Origin: CAVQMB01 sp963713445
Lineage (GTDB): Bacteria > Pseudomonadota > Gammaproteobacteria > Competibacterales > Competibacteraceae
Assembly: GCA_963713445.1 (NCBI GenBank)
Contig: CAVQMB010000031.1
Location: 186,001-250,000, forward strand
Direction: 5' to 3'
Length of the DNA stretch: 64,000 nt
Below the pieces are notes generated by a model, which was given only the letters and a program-made list of their open reading frames with translations, had not been told where the DNA came from and made no database searches. Each line of letters begins with the position of its first letter. Position 1 is the first letter of the stretch. The position numbers were made by a program, and so were the translations under genes. This document shows positions 38,325 through 47,057 of this stretch, piece after piece.

Positions 38325-39452
38325 TTACTGAAACCGATCAAGTGCACTGGCAAGGGTCTCTACCGAGCGCTCGACGTGGTGCAGCTTGTCGAGCCCAAAC
38401 AGACCGATGCGGAAGGTATGGAAGTCCTCGGGTTCGTCGCACATCAGCGGAACGCCAGCAGCGACCTGCAGGCCGGCTTGTGCGAACCGTTTGCCGGACT
38501 GGATGTCCGGGTCGTCGGTGTAGCTGACCACAACACCCGGTGCCTTGAACCCCTCCGCAGCGACGCTTTTGAAGCCGTGACGTTCTAACAACGCGCGCAC
38601 TCTGTCCCCCAGTTCCTGCTGTTCGGCGCGTACCTTGTCAAAGCCATACTCGGCGGTCTCCTTCATGACGTCGCGCACACGGGCCAGCGCATCGGTGGGC
38701 ATGGTGGCGTGATAGGCGTGGCCGCCGTTCTCGTAAGCCTCCATGATCTGCAGCCACTTGCGCAGATCGCAGGCGAAGCTGGTGCTGGTGGTGGCATCGA
38801 TCCGTTCGCGGGCCCGCTCGCTCAGCATCACCATGGCACAGCACGGCGGACCGCTCCAGCCTTTCTGCGGCGCGCTCACCAGTACATCGACGCCACAGGC
38901 CTGCATGTCCACCCAAATGGTGCCGGAGGCGATGCAGTCCAGCACGAATAGCCCGCCGACGGCATGCACCGCCCCCGCTATGGCTTGCAGGTAAGCGTCA
39001 GGCAGGATCATCCCCGATGACGTCTCGACATGGGGGGCGAACACCACATCCGGCTGTTCCTTGCGGATGCGGGCCACGACCTCGTCAACCGGTGGCGGGG
39101 CAAAGGCCGACTGCGGACTGTTGTCCACGGGGCGCGCTTTCAGCACGGTAGACTGTGCCGGAATATTGCCCATGTCGAAAATTTGGGTCCAGCGATAGCT
39201 GAACCAGCCGTTGCGTATCACCAGACAGTTCCTGCCGGACGCGAACTGCCGGGCCACTGCCTCCATCCCGAAGCTGCCACTGCCAGGTACGATGGCCACG
39301 GAGTGGGCGTTGTAGACGCTCTTGAGCGTGCTCGATAAGTCCTTCATCACCTCCTGGAAAGACTGCGACATATGGTTGAGCGAGCGGTCGGTGTAGACCA
39401 CGGAATATTCGAACAGACCATCGGGATCAACGTCGGGCAATAAGCCGGGCAT
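38325..39452 (-). CDS. Class V aminotransferase (alanine--glyoxylate aminotransferase family)
   Basis: A 375-residue PLP enzyme of the AGXT/serine-pyruvate aminotransferase type. The cofactor Lys is in VLVSAPQKGWSGPP; the PLP-phosphate glycines are in IVPGSGSFGMEAVARQF; the Asp/Ser pocket is in FAPHVETSSGMILPD and FVLDCIASG. Typical members move the amino group between alanine or serine and glyoxylate. Beside demethylation genes, a role in handling glycine or glyoxylate from a degraded betaine is plausible (inference). It converges with the Opp operon and is followed on the same strand by nothing within 44 bases. The frame is intact. Confidence 0.85.
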   Translation of the reverse strand: MPGLLPDVDPDGLFEYSVVYTDRSLNHMSQSFQEVMKDLSSTLKSVYNAHSVAIVPGSGSFGMEAVARQFASGRNCLVIRNGWFSYRWTQIFDMGNIPAQSTVLKARPVDNSPQSAFAPPPVDEVVARIRKEQPDVVFAPHVETSSGMILPDAYLQAIAGAVHAVGGLFVLDCIASGTIWVDMQACGVDVLVSAPQKGWSGPPCCAMVMLSERARERIDATTSTSFACDLRKWLQIMEAYENGGHAYHATMPTDALARVRDVMKETAEYGFDKVRAEQQELGDRVRALLERHGFKSVAAEGFKAPGVVVSYTDDPDIQSGKRFAQAGLQVAAGVPLMCDEPEDFHTFRIGLFGLDKLHHVERSVETLASALDRFQ

Positions 39453-39543
39453 GGTTACCTCCTCTGAAAAAACGATGCGCGCTGGCGGTGGAGTTTAAAC
39501 CATGCCGGGTCCCTAGGTGACCAGCATGTCGCGCCGCGTGTAT

Positions 39544-40485
39544 TCAGCCCTCGATCACGAGGGCCCGGCCCAGAGCCGCGGCCCCGACCACGCCGGAATC
39601 ATCGCCCAGTTCAGCCGCAACGAACTTGAGTTTCCGACCGGGAGCCATGACCCATGGCAGCGTAGCCTGCTCGATCCGGTCCGCCAGACTCTGGCCCAGC
39701 TTGTCGGCAAAGCCGCCGCCGATGACGATTCGTTCCAGATCAAGCACGTTCAGCACCGAGCCGATACCCATGCCAAGTGTTTCGATAGCCTTGGCAAAGA
39801 CCTCCTTGACCACCTCGTCACCGTCGTCAAGAGCACGTACCCACACTTTCGAGGTGGGCTTGGGTTTGTCTTCGTCCTTCTGGATACTGAACAGCGTGGT
39901 TTTACGGCCGGCAACCTGCATGGCACGAACGGTGGCCGTCATCATCCGCCGCCCGGCGTAGGCCTCGACACAGCCGCGCCGACCACAACTGCACAAGGCG
40001 CCGTCAGCCCGCGTAATCACATGGCCGATTTCACCGGCAGCACCACGACTGCCGGTGTAGGGGCGACCGTCAAGGATCAGGCCGCCGCCGATGCCGGTAC
40101 CCATCCAGACACCCAGCACATTTTCGGCACCTTTGGCGGCGCCGTTCAGCCATTCGCCAAGCAGTCCGACGTTGGCGTCATTACCCAGTGCGACGGGCAT
40201 GTCGAGCGCCTTTTCGAGCCGCTTCCTGAGATCGATGCTGGAGGTCCAGTGTGGCAGGTTGGGAACGGTCATGACGCCGTTGTCACCAACCGCCCCCGGG
40301 ATACCGATGCCTGCCGCGACGGGTGACTCGGTGAGCGATGCGATCTGGTCGCGGATGGTTTTGACAACCGCATCCGGACCTTCGGTAGGAGTGGGCCGCT
40401 TCGACCGGTCGACGACCTTGTGCTGCTGGTCGACCAGACCGACTTCGATGTTGGTGCCGCCTACGTCGACGCCGGCGATCAACAT
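39544..40485 (-). CDS. ROK family sugar kinase (glucokinase/N-acylhexosamine kinase-like)
   Basis: A 313-residue cytosolic ATP-dependent sugar kinase. ATP site GVDVGGTNIEVGLVD at the start; sugar-binding NDANVGLLGEW near residue 103; GTGIGGGLILDGRPYTGSRG; then EIGHVI and the zinc motif CSCGRRGCVEAYAG near residues 165-178. ATG 40483-40485 is supported by AGGAG seven to eleven bases upstream, while the long open frame before it is not protein-like. An insertion-like stretch IQKDEDKPKPTSKVWVRALD is unusual for the family. The sugar cannot be named from sequence. It shares strand with the class V aminotransferase, 91 bases apart. Confidence 0.88.
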   Translation of the reverse strand: MLIAGVDVGGTNIEVGLVDQQHKVVDRSKRPTPTEGPDAVVKTIRDQIASLTESPVAAGIGIPGAVGDNGVMTVPNLPHWTSSIDLRKRLEKALDMPVALGNDANVGLLGEWLNGAAKGAENVLGVWMGTGIGGGLILDGRPYTGSRGAAGEIGHVITRADGALCSCGRRGCVEAYAGRRMMTATVRAMQVAGRKTTLFSIQKDEDKPKPTSKVWVRALDDGDEVVKEVFAKAIETLGMGIGSVLNVLDLERIVIGGGFADKLGQSLADRIEQATLPWVMAPGRKLKFVAAELGDDSGVVGAAALGRALVIEG

Positions 40486-40787
40486 TGCAGACTCCTGGTT
40501 GTGTGCTGGTGGCTGGTCGACGGATAGGGGGACGAATGCACGGCTATCTCCTGTTGGTTTCCTGGGCCAGTCCTGCGCCAGAGCGGTCTGGAGCGGATAA
40601 TATGGCACCACGTCTTGGGTTCGCGGGCTATAGAGCAACGGACCCGGTCTAGGTGCGGGGTCCGGCCGGCAAGCTGATGACCCTGAACGACTGTCACATC
40701 TATCGGGACCGCGTGCCGCAGCGCGAGTTCGCTGGCGCACGTCATAGGCGTGGCTTACGACTCCAACGACTAACCGGGAGGTGCGAA
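40486..40787. other. Divergent intergenic region between ROK kinase and cupin gene
   Basis: No gene seen. CGGACCC (40639-40645) and GGGTCCG (40658-40664) can form a 7-bp hairpin near the middle, a possible operator or leader structure. The right end holds the GGGAGG ribosome site of the cupin gene. Confidence 0.35.
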
Positions 40788-41438
40788 ATGCTCAATATGG
40801 ACTTTGCCAAGCGGGTGGTGATCGATACTGATTCACAGTCCTGGCAGGCCAGTCCGAGGCCGGGCGTGTGGCGTAAACCGCTGGCGCGTGAAGAAGCTGA
40901 ACGGGGCCATGCGAGCAGTATCGTCCGCTACGCAGCGGGCGCGTCGTTCGCACGTCACGAGCACCCGCTGGGCGAGGAGATCCTGGTACTGGACGGCATC
41001 TTTTCCGACCAATCCGGCGATTTCGGTCCCGGCAGCTATCTCCGCAACCCGCCGGGGTCGGCTCATGCGCCTTTCAGCGCAAGCGGCTGTGTACTGCTGG
41101 TCAAGCTGCATCAGTTCCAGCCGGACGATCGCGTCCAGGTTCGCGTCGACACCCGGCACGCTCAATGGTTGCCGGGGCAGGGCAGGCTTCAGGTGATGCC
41201 GCTGCACGATTTCGCCGGCGAACACGTTGCGCTGGTCAAATGGCCGGCGGGCGAACGTTTCCAGCGTCATCGCCACTACGGCGGCGAGGAAATCTTTGTT
41301 CTTAGCGGCGAATTCCGCGACGAATTTGGGGTTTATCCTGCCGGGAGTTGGATGCGCAATCCTCACTTGAGTGAACACCAGCCCTACGTAGACCAGGATA
41401 CGGTGATATGGGTCAAAGTCGGCCATCTGCCGGTGTGA
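40788..41438 (+). CDS. Double cupin protein (ChrR-like cupin domain)
   Basis: A 216-residue protein with two tandem cupin barrels and no zinc-finger anti-sigma domain. Barrel one has metal ligands in FARHEHPLGEEILVLDG followed by GPGSYLRNPPGSAHAPF; barrel two repeats the pattern in FQRHRHYGGEEIFVLSG and YPAGSWMRNPHLSEHQPY. Each repeat keeps the H-x-H-x(n)-E and distal H set, so two metals are likely. GGGAGGTG precedes ATG 40788. Related proteins sense or detoxify oxidised compounds; the substrate here is unknown. It is 100 bases upstream of the methionine synthase gene on the same strand. Confidence 0.85.
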   Translation: MLNMDFAKRVVIDTDSQSWQASPRPGVWRKPLAREEAERGHASSIVRYAAGASFARHEHPLGEEILVLDGIFSDQSGDFGPGSYLRNPPGSAHAPFSASGCVLLVKLHQFQPDDRVQVRVDTRHAQWLPGQGRLQVMPLHDFAGEHVALVKWPAGERFQRHRHYGGEEIFVLSGEFRDEFGVYPAGSWMRNPHLSEHQPYVDQDTVIWVKVGHLPV

Positions 41439-41538
41439 CTCCCGGCGCCGCAGCCAGGCCTTCCGGAGTGCTCGGCCCGGCGCGGTGCTATCATGCCGCC
41501 AGCCGCCGGTTGGCGGGCACCACTTTGCGGAGGGGCTT

Positions 41539-42576
41539 ATGACAACATCATCGATACTGCGGACAACCATCGCTGGCAGCCTGCCGAAACCGGCCTGGCT
41601 GGCCGAACCCGAAAAACTCTGGGCGCCGTGGAAGCTGACTGGGGAGGTGCTGGCCGAAGGGAAACGGGATGCGGTTCGACTGGTGTTGCGTGACCAGGAA
41701 CGGGCCGGAATCGACATTGTGAGCGACGGCGAACAAACCCGCCAGCATTTCGTCACCACGTTCATAGAACACCTCGAGGGCATCGATTTCGATAACCGCC
41801 GGACGGTGCGTATTCGTGACCGGTATGATGCCAGCGTGCCCGTGGTCACGGGGCCGGTGACGCGCAAGCAGCCGATATACGTGGACGACGCCCGGTTCCT
41901 GCGCAGCGAGACCGCGCGGCAGATCAAGTATACGTTGCCGGGCCCGATGACCATGGTCGACACATTGTACGATGCACACTACCAGAGTCGCGAGAAGCTG
42001 GCCTGGGAGTTCGCCCGCGTCCTCAACGAGGAAGCGCACGAGTTGGCCGCTGCGGGTGTGGATGTTATCCAGTTTGATGAGCCCGCATTCAACGTGTTTT
42101 TCGATGAAGTGCGTGACTGGGGTATCGAGACGCTGGAGCGTGCGGCCCAGGGCCTTACTTGCCGGACCGCTGTGCACATCTGTTATGGCTACGGGATCAA
42201 GGCCAACATCGATTGGAAGAACGCCTTAGGCTCGGAATGGCGGCAATACGAAATCATCTTTCCCCTGCTGAGGGCGTCAGCGATCGACCAGATCTCGCTG
42301 GAATGCCATAACTCGAAGGTACCGATCGAACTGATCGCACTGCTTGAGGGGAAGGACGTGCTGGTCGGTGCTATCGATGTCGCGACCGACCGGATCGAGA
42401 CATCGGCCGAGGTGGCCGCCACTCTCCGCAAGGCGTTACAGTTTGTCGCACCGGAACGACTCTACCCATGCACCAACTGTGGCCTGGTGCCGCTGAGCCG
42501 CGACGTGGCGCGCGCCAAATTAATGGCGTTGGGCGCAGGGGCGGCCCTGGTGCGACAGGAACTGGCGGCCCGTTAA
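41539..42576 (+). CDS. Core-MetE-type methionine synthase (MetE C-terminal domain alone)
   Basis: A 345-residue protein equivalent to the catalytic C-terminal half of cobalamin-independent methionine synthase, without the N-terminal folate-binding half. Landmarks are TTIAGSLPKPAWL, the block DVIQFDEPAFNVFF, the zinc ligands in AVHICYGYG and YPCTNCGLVPL, and ISLECHNSKVPIEL. Short core-MetE proteins are reported to take methyl groups from methylcobamide-protein or other donors instead of methyl-folate. That fits a locus with an MttB methyltransferase (inference). GGAGGGG lies before ATG 41539. It is followed 99 bases later by the BHMT gene. Confidence 0.85.
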   Translation: MTTSSILRTTIAGSLPKPAWLAEPEKLWAPWKLTGEVLAEGKRDAVRLVLRDQERAGIDIVSDGEQTRQHFVTTFIEHLEGIDFDNRRTVRIRDRYDASVPVVTGPVTRKQPIYVDDARFLRSETARQIKYTLPGPMTMVDTLYDAHYQSREKLAWEFARVLNEEAHELAAAGVDVIQFDEPAFNVFFDEVRDWGIETLERAAQGLTCRTAVHICYGYGIKANIDWKNALGSEWRQYEIIFPLLRASAIDQISLECHNSKVPIELIALLEGKDVLVGAIDVATDRIETSAEVAATLRKALQFVAPERLYPCTNCGLVPLSRDVARAKLMALGAGAALVRQELAAR

Positions 42577-42675
42577 GCGCTCGGCGGGTGGTGCCTGGCG
42601 CGGCAGGCTTTCCCGGCACCGCGGGACAGGCTACGATGTGCGGCCGCAAACTGTCTGGAACTCGGGGATCCGCCC

Positions 42676-43734
42676 ATGTCCGATCTGCTGCACCGGTTGC
42701 TGGCCGAAAAGCCGTTCCTGCTGGCCGACGGGGCCACCGGAACTAATCTGTTTGCCCTCGGCCTCACCACCGGCGAGGCGCCGGAGTTGTGGAATACCGA
42801 TCATCCCGATCGGGTCGCCGCGCATTATCGCAGCTTCGTCGATGCCGGCTCCGATATCATTCTTACCAATTCGTTCGGTGGCAACCGCTACCGCCTGGCT
42901 TTGCACCAGGCGGCTGATCGGGTTGCCGAGCTCAATGAGGCGGCTGCCCGGATCGCCCGGGAGGTGGTGATCGTGGCTGAGCGGCCGGTGGTGGTAGCCG
43001 GCTCGATCGGGCCGACCGGTGAGATTCTGCAGCCCAACGGGCCGCTCAGCAGCGCCGATGCCGCCGCGGCCTTCGCCGAGCAGGGGGCCGCTCTGGTGCG
43101 CGGGGGCGCGGACGTGCTTTGGATTGAAACCCTGTCATCGCGCGAGGAGTTGGACGCTGCGCTAGCCGGCGCTGCCACTACCGGGCTGCCGGTGGTGGCC
43201 ACCATGAGCTTCGATACCAACGGTCGTACCATGATGGGGTTGGCGCCCGGTGAGCTGATGGACTTGGTCGCCCATCACCCAGCGCACCCGCTGGCCTGCG
43301 GCAGCAACTGCGGGGTGGGTGCCGCGGAAGTGGTCGCCACGATCGCGCTGATGTACCAGGCAGGGGCCCGCCTCCAAGATGCGCCTTTGTTGGTGGCCAA
43401 AGCCAATTGCGGCATCCCCGAGTACCTTGACGGCCAAATCGTCTACAACGGCTCGCCCGAACTCATGGCTGACTATGCCCGTCTGGCACGCGCCGCCGGG
43501 GCGCGCATCATCGGCGGCTGTTGCGGCACCACACCAGCGCACATCCGGGCGATGCGGGCGGCGCTGGACGTGGCCGGCGAGCAGCCGGTACCCGACGTCG
43601 AGACCATCATCGCCCGGTTGGGTGAACTTTCCACCGGATCTCAGGCCCAGCTCCGGGGTGATTTCAGTGTCGCCGGCGGGTCCGCGTCGGGCCGCGGGAT
43701 GCGCTCCAGTCGGCGTCGCCGGGGTGCTCGCTGA
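42676..43734 (+). CDS. Betaine/S-methylmethionine--homocysteine S-methyltransferase
   Basis: A 352-residue zinc TIM-barrel enzyme of the homocysteine S-methyltransferase family, BHMT-like branch. It starts LLADGATGTNLFALGL; the zinc cysteines lie in GSNCGVGAAEV near residue 210 and GGCCGTTPAHIRAM near residue 280. IVYNGSPELMADYARLARAA is also typical. It would make methionine from homocysteine using glycine betaine or a related methyl donor. The position just after the core-MetE gene, and close to a betaine-type demethylation set, supports a betaine donor. The last 40 residues are Ser/Arg/Gly-rich and look disordered. It converges with trxB with five bases between. Confidence 0.9.
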   Translation: MSDLLHRLLAEKPFLLADGATGTNLFALGLTTGEAPELWNTDHPDRVAAHYRSFVDAGSDIILTNSFGGNRYRLALHQAADRVAELNEAAARIAREVVIVAERPVVVAGSIGPTGEILQPNGPLSSADAAAAFAEQGAALVRGGADVLWIETLSSREELDAALAGAATTGLPVVATMSFDTNGRTMMGLAPGELMDLVAHHPAHPLACGSNCGVGAAEVVATIALMYQAGARLQDAPLLVAKANCGIPEYLDGQIVYNGSPELMADYARLARAAGARIIGGCCGTTPAHIRAMRAALDVAGEQPVPDVETIIARLGELSTGSQAQLRGDFSVAGGSASGRGMRSSRRRRGAR

Positions 43735-43739
43735 CAGGA

Positions 43740-44698
43740 TCAGTGGCTGGCCAGTTCATCCAGGTAGCGTTCCGCATCCAATGCAGCCATGCAGCCGGTA
43801 CCGGCCGACGTGACGGCCTGGCGGTAAACGTGATCCATGACGTCGCCGGCGGCGAATACGCCGGGCACGCTGGTGGCCGTGGCATTGCCGTCGAGTCCGC
43901 TCCTTACGACAATGTAGCCATTGGTCATGTCAAGCTGATCGCGGAATAGATCCGTATTGGGTTTGTGGCCAATGGCGATGAATACCCCCTGCACGGCGAG
44001 TTCTTGCGTAGCGTCAGTGTGCACGTTACGTAGCCGCGCGCCGGTAACGCCGGTGGCGTCGCCCAGCACCTCGTCCAGCACGCAGTCCAGCTTGAGCCTG
44101 ATATTGCCGTGCTCGACCCGGTCCAGCAGGCGGTCGATCATGATCTTCTCGGCCCGGAACTGCTGGCGCCGGTGCACCAGGGTGACTTCAGAAGCGATAT
44201 TGGAAAGATACAGCGCTTCTTCAACCGCAGTGTTGCCGCCGCCGATGACCGCGACTTTCTGTTGTTGTAAAAGAAACCATCGCAGGTCGCGCAGGCCGAT
44301 ACGCCTTTGCCCTTGAAAGCTTCTTCGGAGTGCAGCCCCAGATACATGGCGCTGGCACCGGTGGCGATGATCAGCGCGTCAGAGCTGTAGGAGCCGGCAT
44401 CGCCGGTCAAAAGGAACGGCCGACGGCCCAGGTCGGCGGTGTGGATATGGTCAAACACCATTTCGGTCTCGAAGCGCTGGGCGTGCTTCAGCATGCGCTC
44501 CATCAGCTCCGGTCCCTGCACGCCGGCGTCATCGCCCGGCCAGTTGTCGACGTCGGTGGTGGTGGTGAGCTGGCCACCCTGTTCGAGACCGGTGATCAGC
44601 ACCGGCTGGAGATTGGCGCGCGCGGCGTAGACGGCCGCCGTATAGCCGGCCGGCCCCGAGCCCAGGATCAGCAGCCGGCAGTGTCTGGTTTCTGTCAT
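43740..44698 (-). CDS. trxB: Thioredoxin-disulfide reductase (one frameshift)
   Basis: A cytosolic FAD/NADPH enzyme that recharges thioredoxin, about 318 residues. The FAD site is LLILGSGPAGYTAAVYAARA and the redox pair is C136/C139 in SACATCDGFFY. A frame change lies near 44260-44275, then the NADPH site VAVIGGGNTAVEEALYLSNI and HRRQQFRAEK follow, ending with FAD-closing GVFAAGDVMDHVYRQA. ATG is at 44696-44698. The damage is one or a few bases just after the active site, and the rest is perfectly conserved, so a sequence error is likely. It is divergent from the SDR gene. Confidence 0.9.
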
Positions 44699-44836
44699 CG
44701 TTCGGTCCTCGGACCCGTTGCCTTTGTTGGATATGAAGGATAACGTACTTTGTCTGACGCGCTGCAAGCCATCAGCGTATCCACTATTCGAGACCTGTGT
44801 GCCGCCTGTCCGGGGCGCCAGGGGAGGAACCATACC

Positions 44837-45574
44837 GTGACCCAGAAGACCATCGTTCTGACCGGGGCCAGCCGGGGCATCGGCCATGCCACGGTGAAAT
44901 ATTTTTACAGTGCCGGCTGGCGGGTGCTGACAGTGTCCAGCCATGGCTTTACCGAGGAGGAATGTCCTTGGGAAGGCGGCCGCGGTAATCACATCCAGAT
45001 GGATTTGTCGGACCTGGAATCGATCAAGCGTGGTGTCCCGGCGATTCAGGAGCGGCTGGGCGGCGCACCGCTACATGCCTTGGTCAACAACGCCGGTTAT
45101 TCGCCTAAAGGGCCCAACGGCGAGCGCCTGAATACCTTGACGACCGAACTGCGAACGTGGCAGCGGGTGTTCTATATCAACTTCTTCGCGCCGGTGATTC
45201 TGGCCCGTGGCTTGTTTAATGAACTGCGGGCTGCCGGCGATGCCACCGTCATCAACGTCACCTCGATCGCTGGGGTGCGGGTGCATCCGTTCGCCGGCAC
45301 CGCCTATGCCACCTCGAAGGCGGCCCTGGCGGCGCTCACCCGGGAGATGGCGACCGATTTCGGCCCTTACAACATTCGGGTGAATGCGATCGCGCCGGGC
45401 GAGATTGAGACCTCGATCCTCTCGCCGGGCACCGACAAGTTGTTGGAAAACATCCCATTGCGGCGGCTCGGCAAACCCGAGGAAGTGGCGGCGGTGATCC
45501 ATTTCCTGTGCACCCATCCAGCCGCCTACGTCAATGGCGCCGAGATCCATATCAACGGCGGTCAGCACGTCTGA
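44837..45574 (+). CDS. Short-chain dehydrogenase/reductase (SDR)
   Basis: A 245-residue NAD(P)-dependent classical SDR. The Rossmann motif is TGASRGIGHA, the structural NNAG is in LVNNAGYSPKG, the catalytic Ser is in NVTSIAG and the Tyr/Lys pair is in YATSKAALAA; it ends with VNGAEIHINGGQHV. The GTG start at 44837 is chosen because GGGAGGAA lies eight bases before it; an open frame to 44750 adds a Cys-rich leader not typical of the family. The substrate is unknown. It is divergent from trxB and convergent with livF (15 bases). Confidence 0.88.
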   Translation: MTQKTIVLTGASRGIGHATVKYFYSAGWRVLTVSSHGFTEEECPWEGGRGNHIQMDLSDLESIKRGVPAIQERLGGAPLHALVNNAGYSPKGPNGERLNTLTTELRTWQRVFYINFFAPVILARGLFNELRAAGDATVINVTSIAGVRVHPFAGTAYATSKAALAALTREMATDFGPYNIRVNAIAPGEIETSILSPGTDKLLENIPLRRLGKPEEVAAVIHFLCTHPAAYVNGAEIHINGGQHV

Positions 45575-45589
45575 CCGCCACTGGACCGG

Positions 45590-46300
45590 TCAGGCCTGCA
45601 TGTAAACGCGCACCAGCGCCTTGGCATCCGGGACGTCGCTGGCCGCACCGCTGAACACCGTACGGCCCTGCACTAACACATACACGTGGTCGGCGATGGC
45701 CAGCGCGTCGCGGACATTCTGCTCTACCAGCAGGATCCCCTTGCCCTGCGCGCGCAATTGTCCCAAGACCTGGAACACGTCACGCACGGCCGCTGGCGAC
45801 AGCCCAGCCGAGGGTTCGTCGAGCAGGATGAAGTCGGGGCTGGTCATGAGTGCCTGGGCTACGCTGAGCAGCATCCGTTGGCCACCACTGAGCGCGCTAC
45901 CCCGCACCGTAAGCTTTTCCCGCAGCACTGGGAATAAGGCCAGGATTTCCTCCAGTCGGGCCTCGAATCCGCGGCGGTCGGGGATGATATAGGCGCCCAT
46001 CCGCAGGTTTTCCCGCACCGTTAGCTGGGGGAATACGTTGCCCCCCTGACTCACCACGCTGAGACCGTGGCGAATGGATTCGGACAGGGGCTGGCCGTCG
46101 AGCCGGTGATCGCCGTAGCGCACCTGTCCCCGCCACACTGGCGCCAGGCCGACGATGGCCTTGAGCAGGGTGGATTTGCCACTGCCGTTCGGGCCGAATA
46201 CGCAGGTGATGCCGCTGGCAGGCGCGTGCAAATCGATGCCGCGGACGATTTCCACTTTACCGTAACCGACCACCATCTGGTCGAGGCGGATGTCAGGCAT
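45590..46300 (-). CDS. livF: Branched-chain amino acid-type ABC transporter ATPase
   Basis: A 236-residue ATPase of the HAAT/Liv importer. Walker A FGPNGSGKSTLLKAIVG, the Q-loop VSQGGNVFPQLTV, signature LSGGQRMLLSVAQALM, Walker B FILLDEPSAGLSP and the LLVEQNVRDAL block typical of LivF are all present. The start MPDIRLDQMVVGYG at 46300 is set by the neighbouring livG stop (46314) and the family start. It is the last gene of the operon, so a full LivFGMHK set is encoded. It ends 15 bases from the convergent SDR stop. Confidence 0.9.
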   Translation of the reverse strand: MPDIRLDQMVVGYGKVEIVRGIDLHAPASGITCVFGPNGSGKSTLLKAIVGLAPVWRGQVRYGDHRLDGQPLSESIRHGLSVVSQGGNVFPQLTVRENLRMGAYIIPDRRGFEARLEEILALFPVLREKLTVRGSALSGGQRMLLSVAQALMTSPDFILLDEPSAGLSPAAVRDVFQVLGQLRAQGKGILLVEQNVRDALAIADHVYVLVQGRTVFSGAASDVPDAKALVRVYMQA

Positions 46301-46313
46301 TACCGTTACCCCG

Positions 46314-47057
46314 TCAGCTACTGGCGGGGGTGTCCGCTTCCGCTTCCGCCCCCAAGTAGGATTCAATCACCTGTGGATGGGTGATGATGGTTTCGAAATC
46401 GCCCTCAGTGATCGGCCGCCCCTGGGCCATCACCAGGACCCGGTCGCACAGGGTGCGAACGAATTCCATGTCGTGTTCGACCACGATGAAGGCCCGGCCA
46501 TCCTGCCTTTGACGCAGAATGGCTTCAGCCAGTTGGTCCTTGAGGGCGGGATTGACGCCGGCGCCGATTTCGTCCAGCAGCACGACCCGCGGGTCGCGCA
46601 TCAGCACCCGGGCCAGTTCCAGCAGTTTCTGCTGGCCACCCGAGAGGTTTTCCGCCAGTTCGTCGCGTAACCGGGTCAACCGGACCAGTTCCAGCAGCCG
46701 GCTGGCGCGTTCGGTGTGGCCGTGCCAATGGCCAATGGCGGCAGCGGTCCGCAGATTGTCCCAGACTGACATCTTGGCGAACGGCGCGGCGATCTGAAAG
46801 GTCCGGCACAGGCCGGCACGGGCTACCTTGAACGCCGCCAGACCGGTGATGGGCCGGCCGCCCAGTAGGATTTCGCCACTGTCAGGCCGCAGGGCACCAC
46901 TCAGCAGGTTGAAGAGCGTGGTCTTGCCGCAGCCATTCGGGCCGATCACGCCGAGAATCTCGCCTGGCGCCAGACTCAGCGACACGCCATCGACCGCCAC
47001 CAGGGCATCGAATTGCTTGCGCAGCTCTCGAGCCTGCAGGATCGGATCACGGGTCAT
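46314..47057 (-). CDS. livG: Branched-chain amino acid-type ABC transporter ATPase
   Basis: A 247-residue partner of LivF. Walker A GVIGPNGCGKTTLFNLLSG, the LivG-typical GLCRTFQIAAPFAKMSVWDN, signature NLSGGQQKLLELARVLM, Walker B VVLLDEIGAGVNP and switch HDMEFVRTLCDRVLVM are present. The Walker B acidic region reads LLDEIGAG rather than LLDEPxAG, a common LivG variant. Its start overlaps the livM stop by 11 bases, showing translational coupling. Confidence 0.92.
   Translation of the reverse strand: MTRDPILQARELRKQFDALVAVDGVSLSLAPGEILGVIGPNGCGKTTLFNLLSGALRPDSGEILLGGRPITGLAAFKVARAGLCRTFQIAAPFAKMSVWDNLRTAAAIGHWHGHTERASRLLELVRLTRLRDELAENLSGGQQKLLELARVLMRDPRVVLLDEIGAGVNPALKDQLAEAILRQRQDGRAFIVVEHDMEFVRTLCDRVLVMAQGRPITEGDFETIITHPQVIESYLGAEAEADTPASS

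Noticed and set aside
44259..44279. Programmed frameshift in trxB
   Set aside because: No classical slippery heptamer at the break and trxB homologues are not recoded; a sequence error is simpler.
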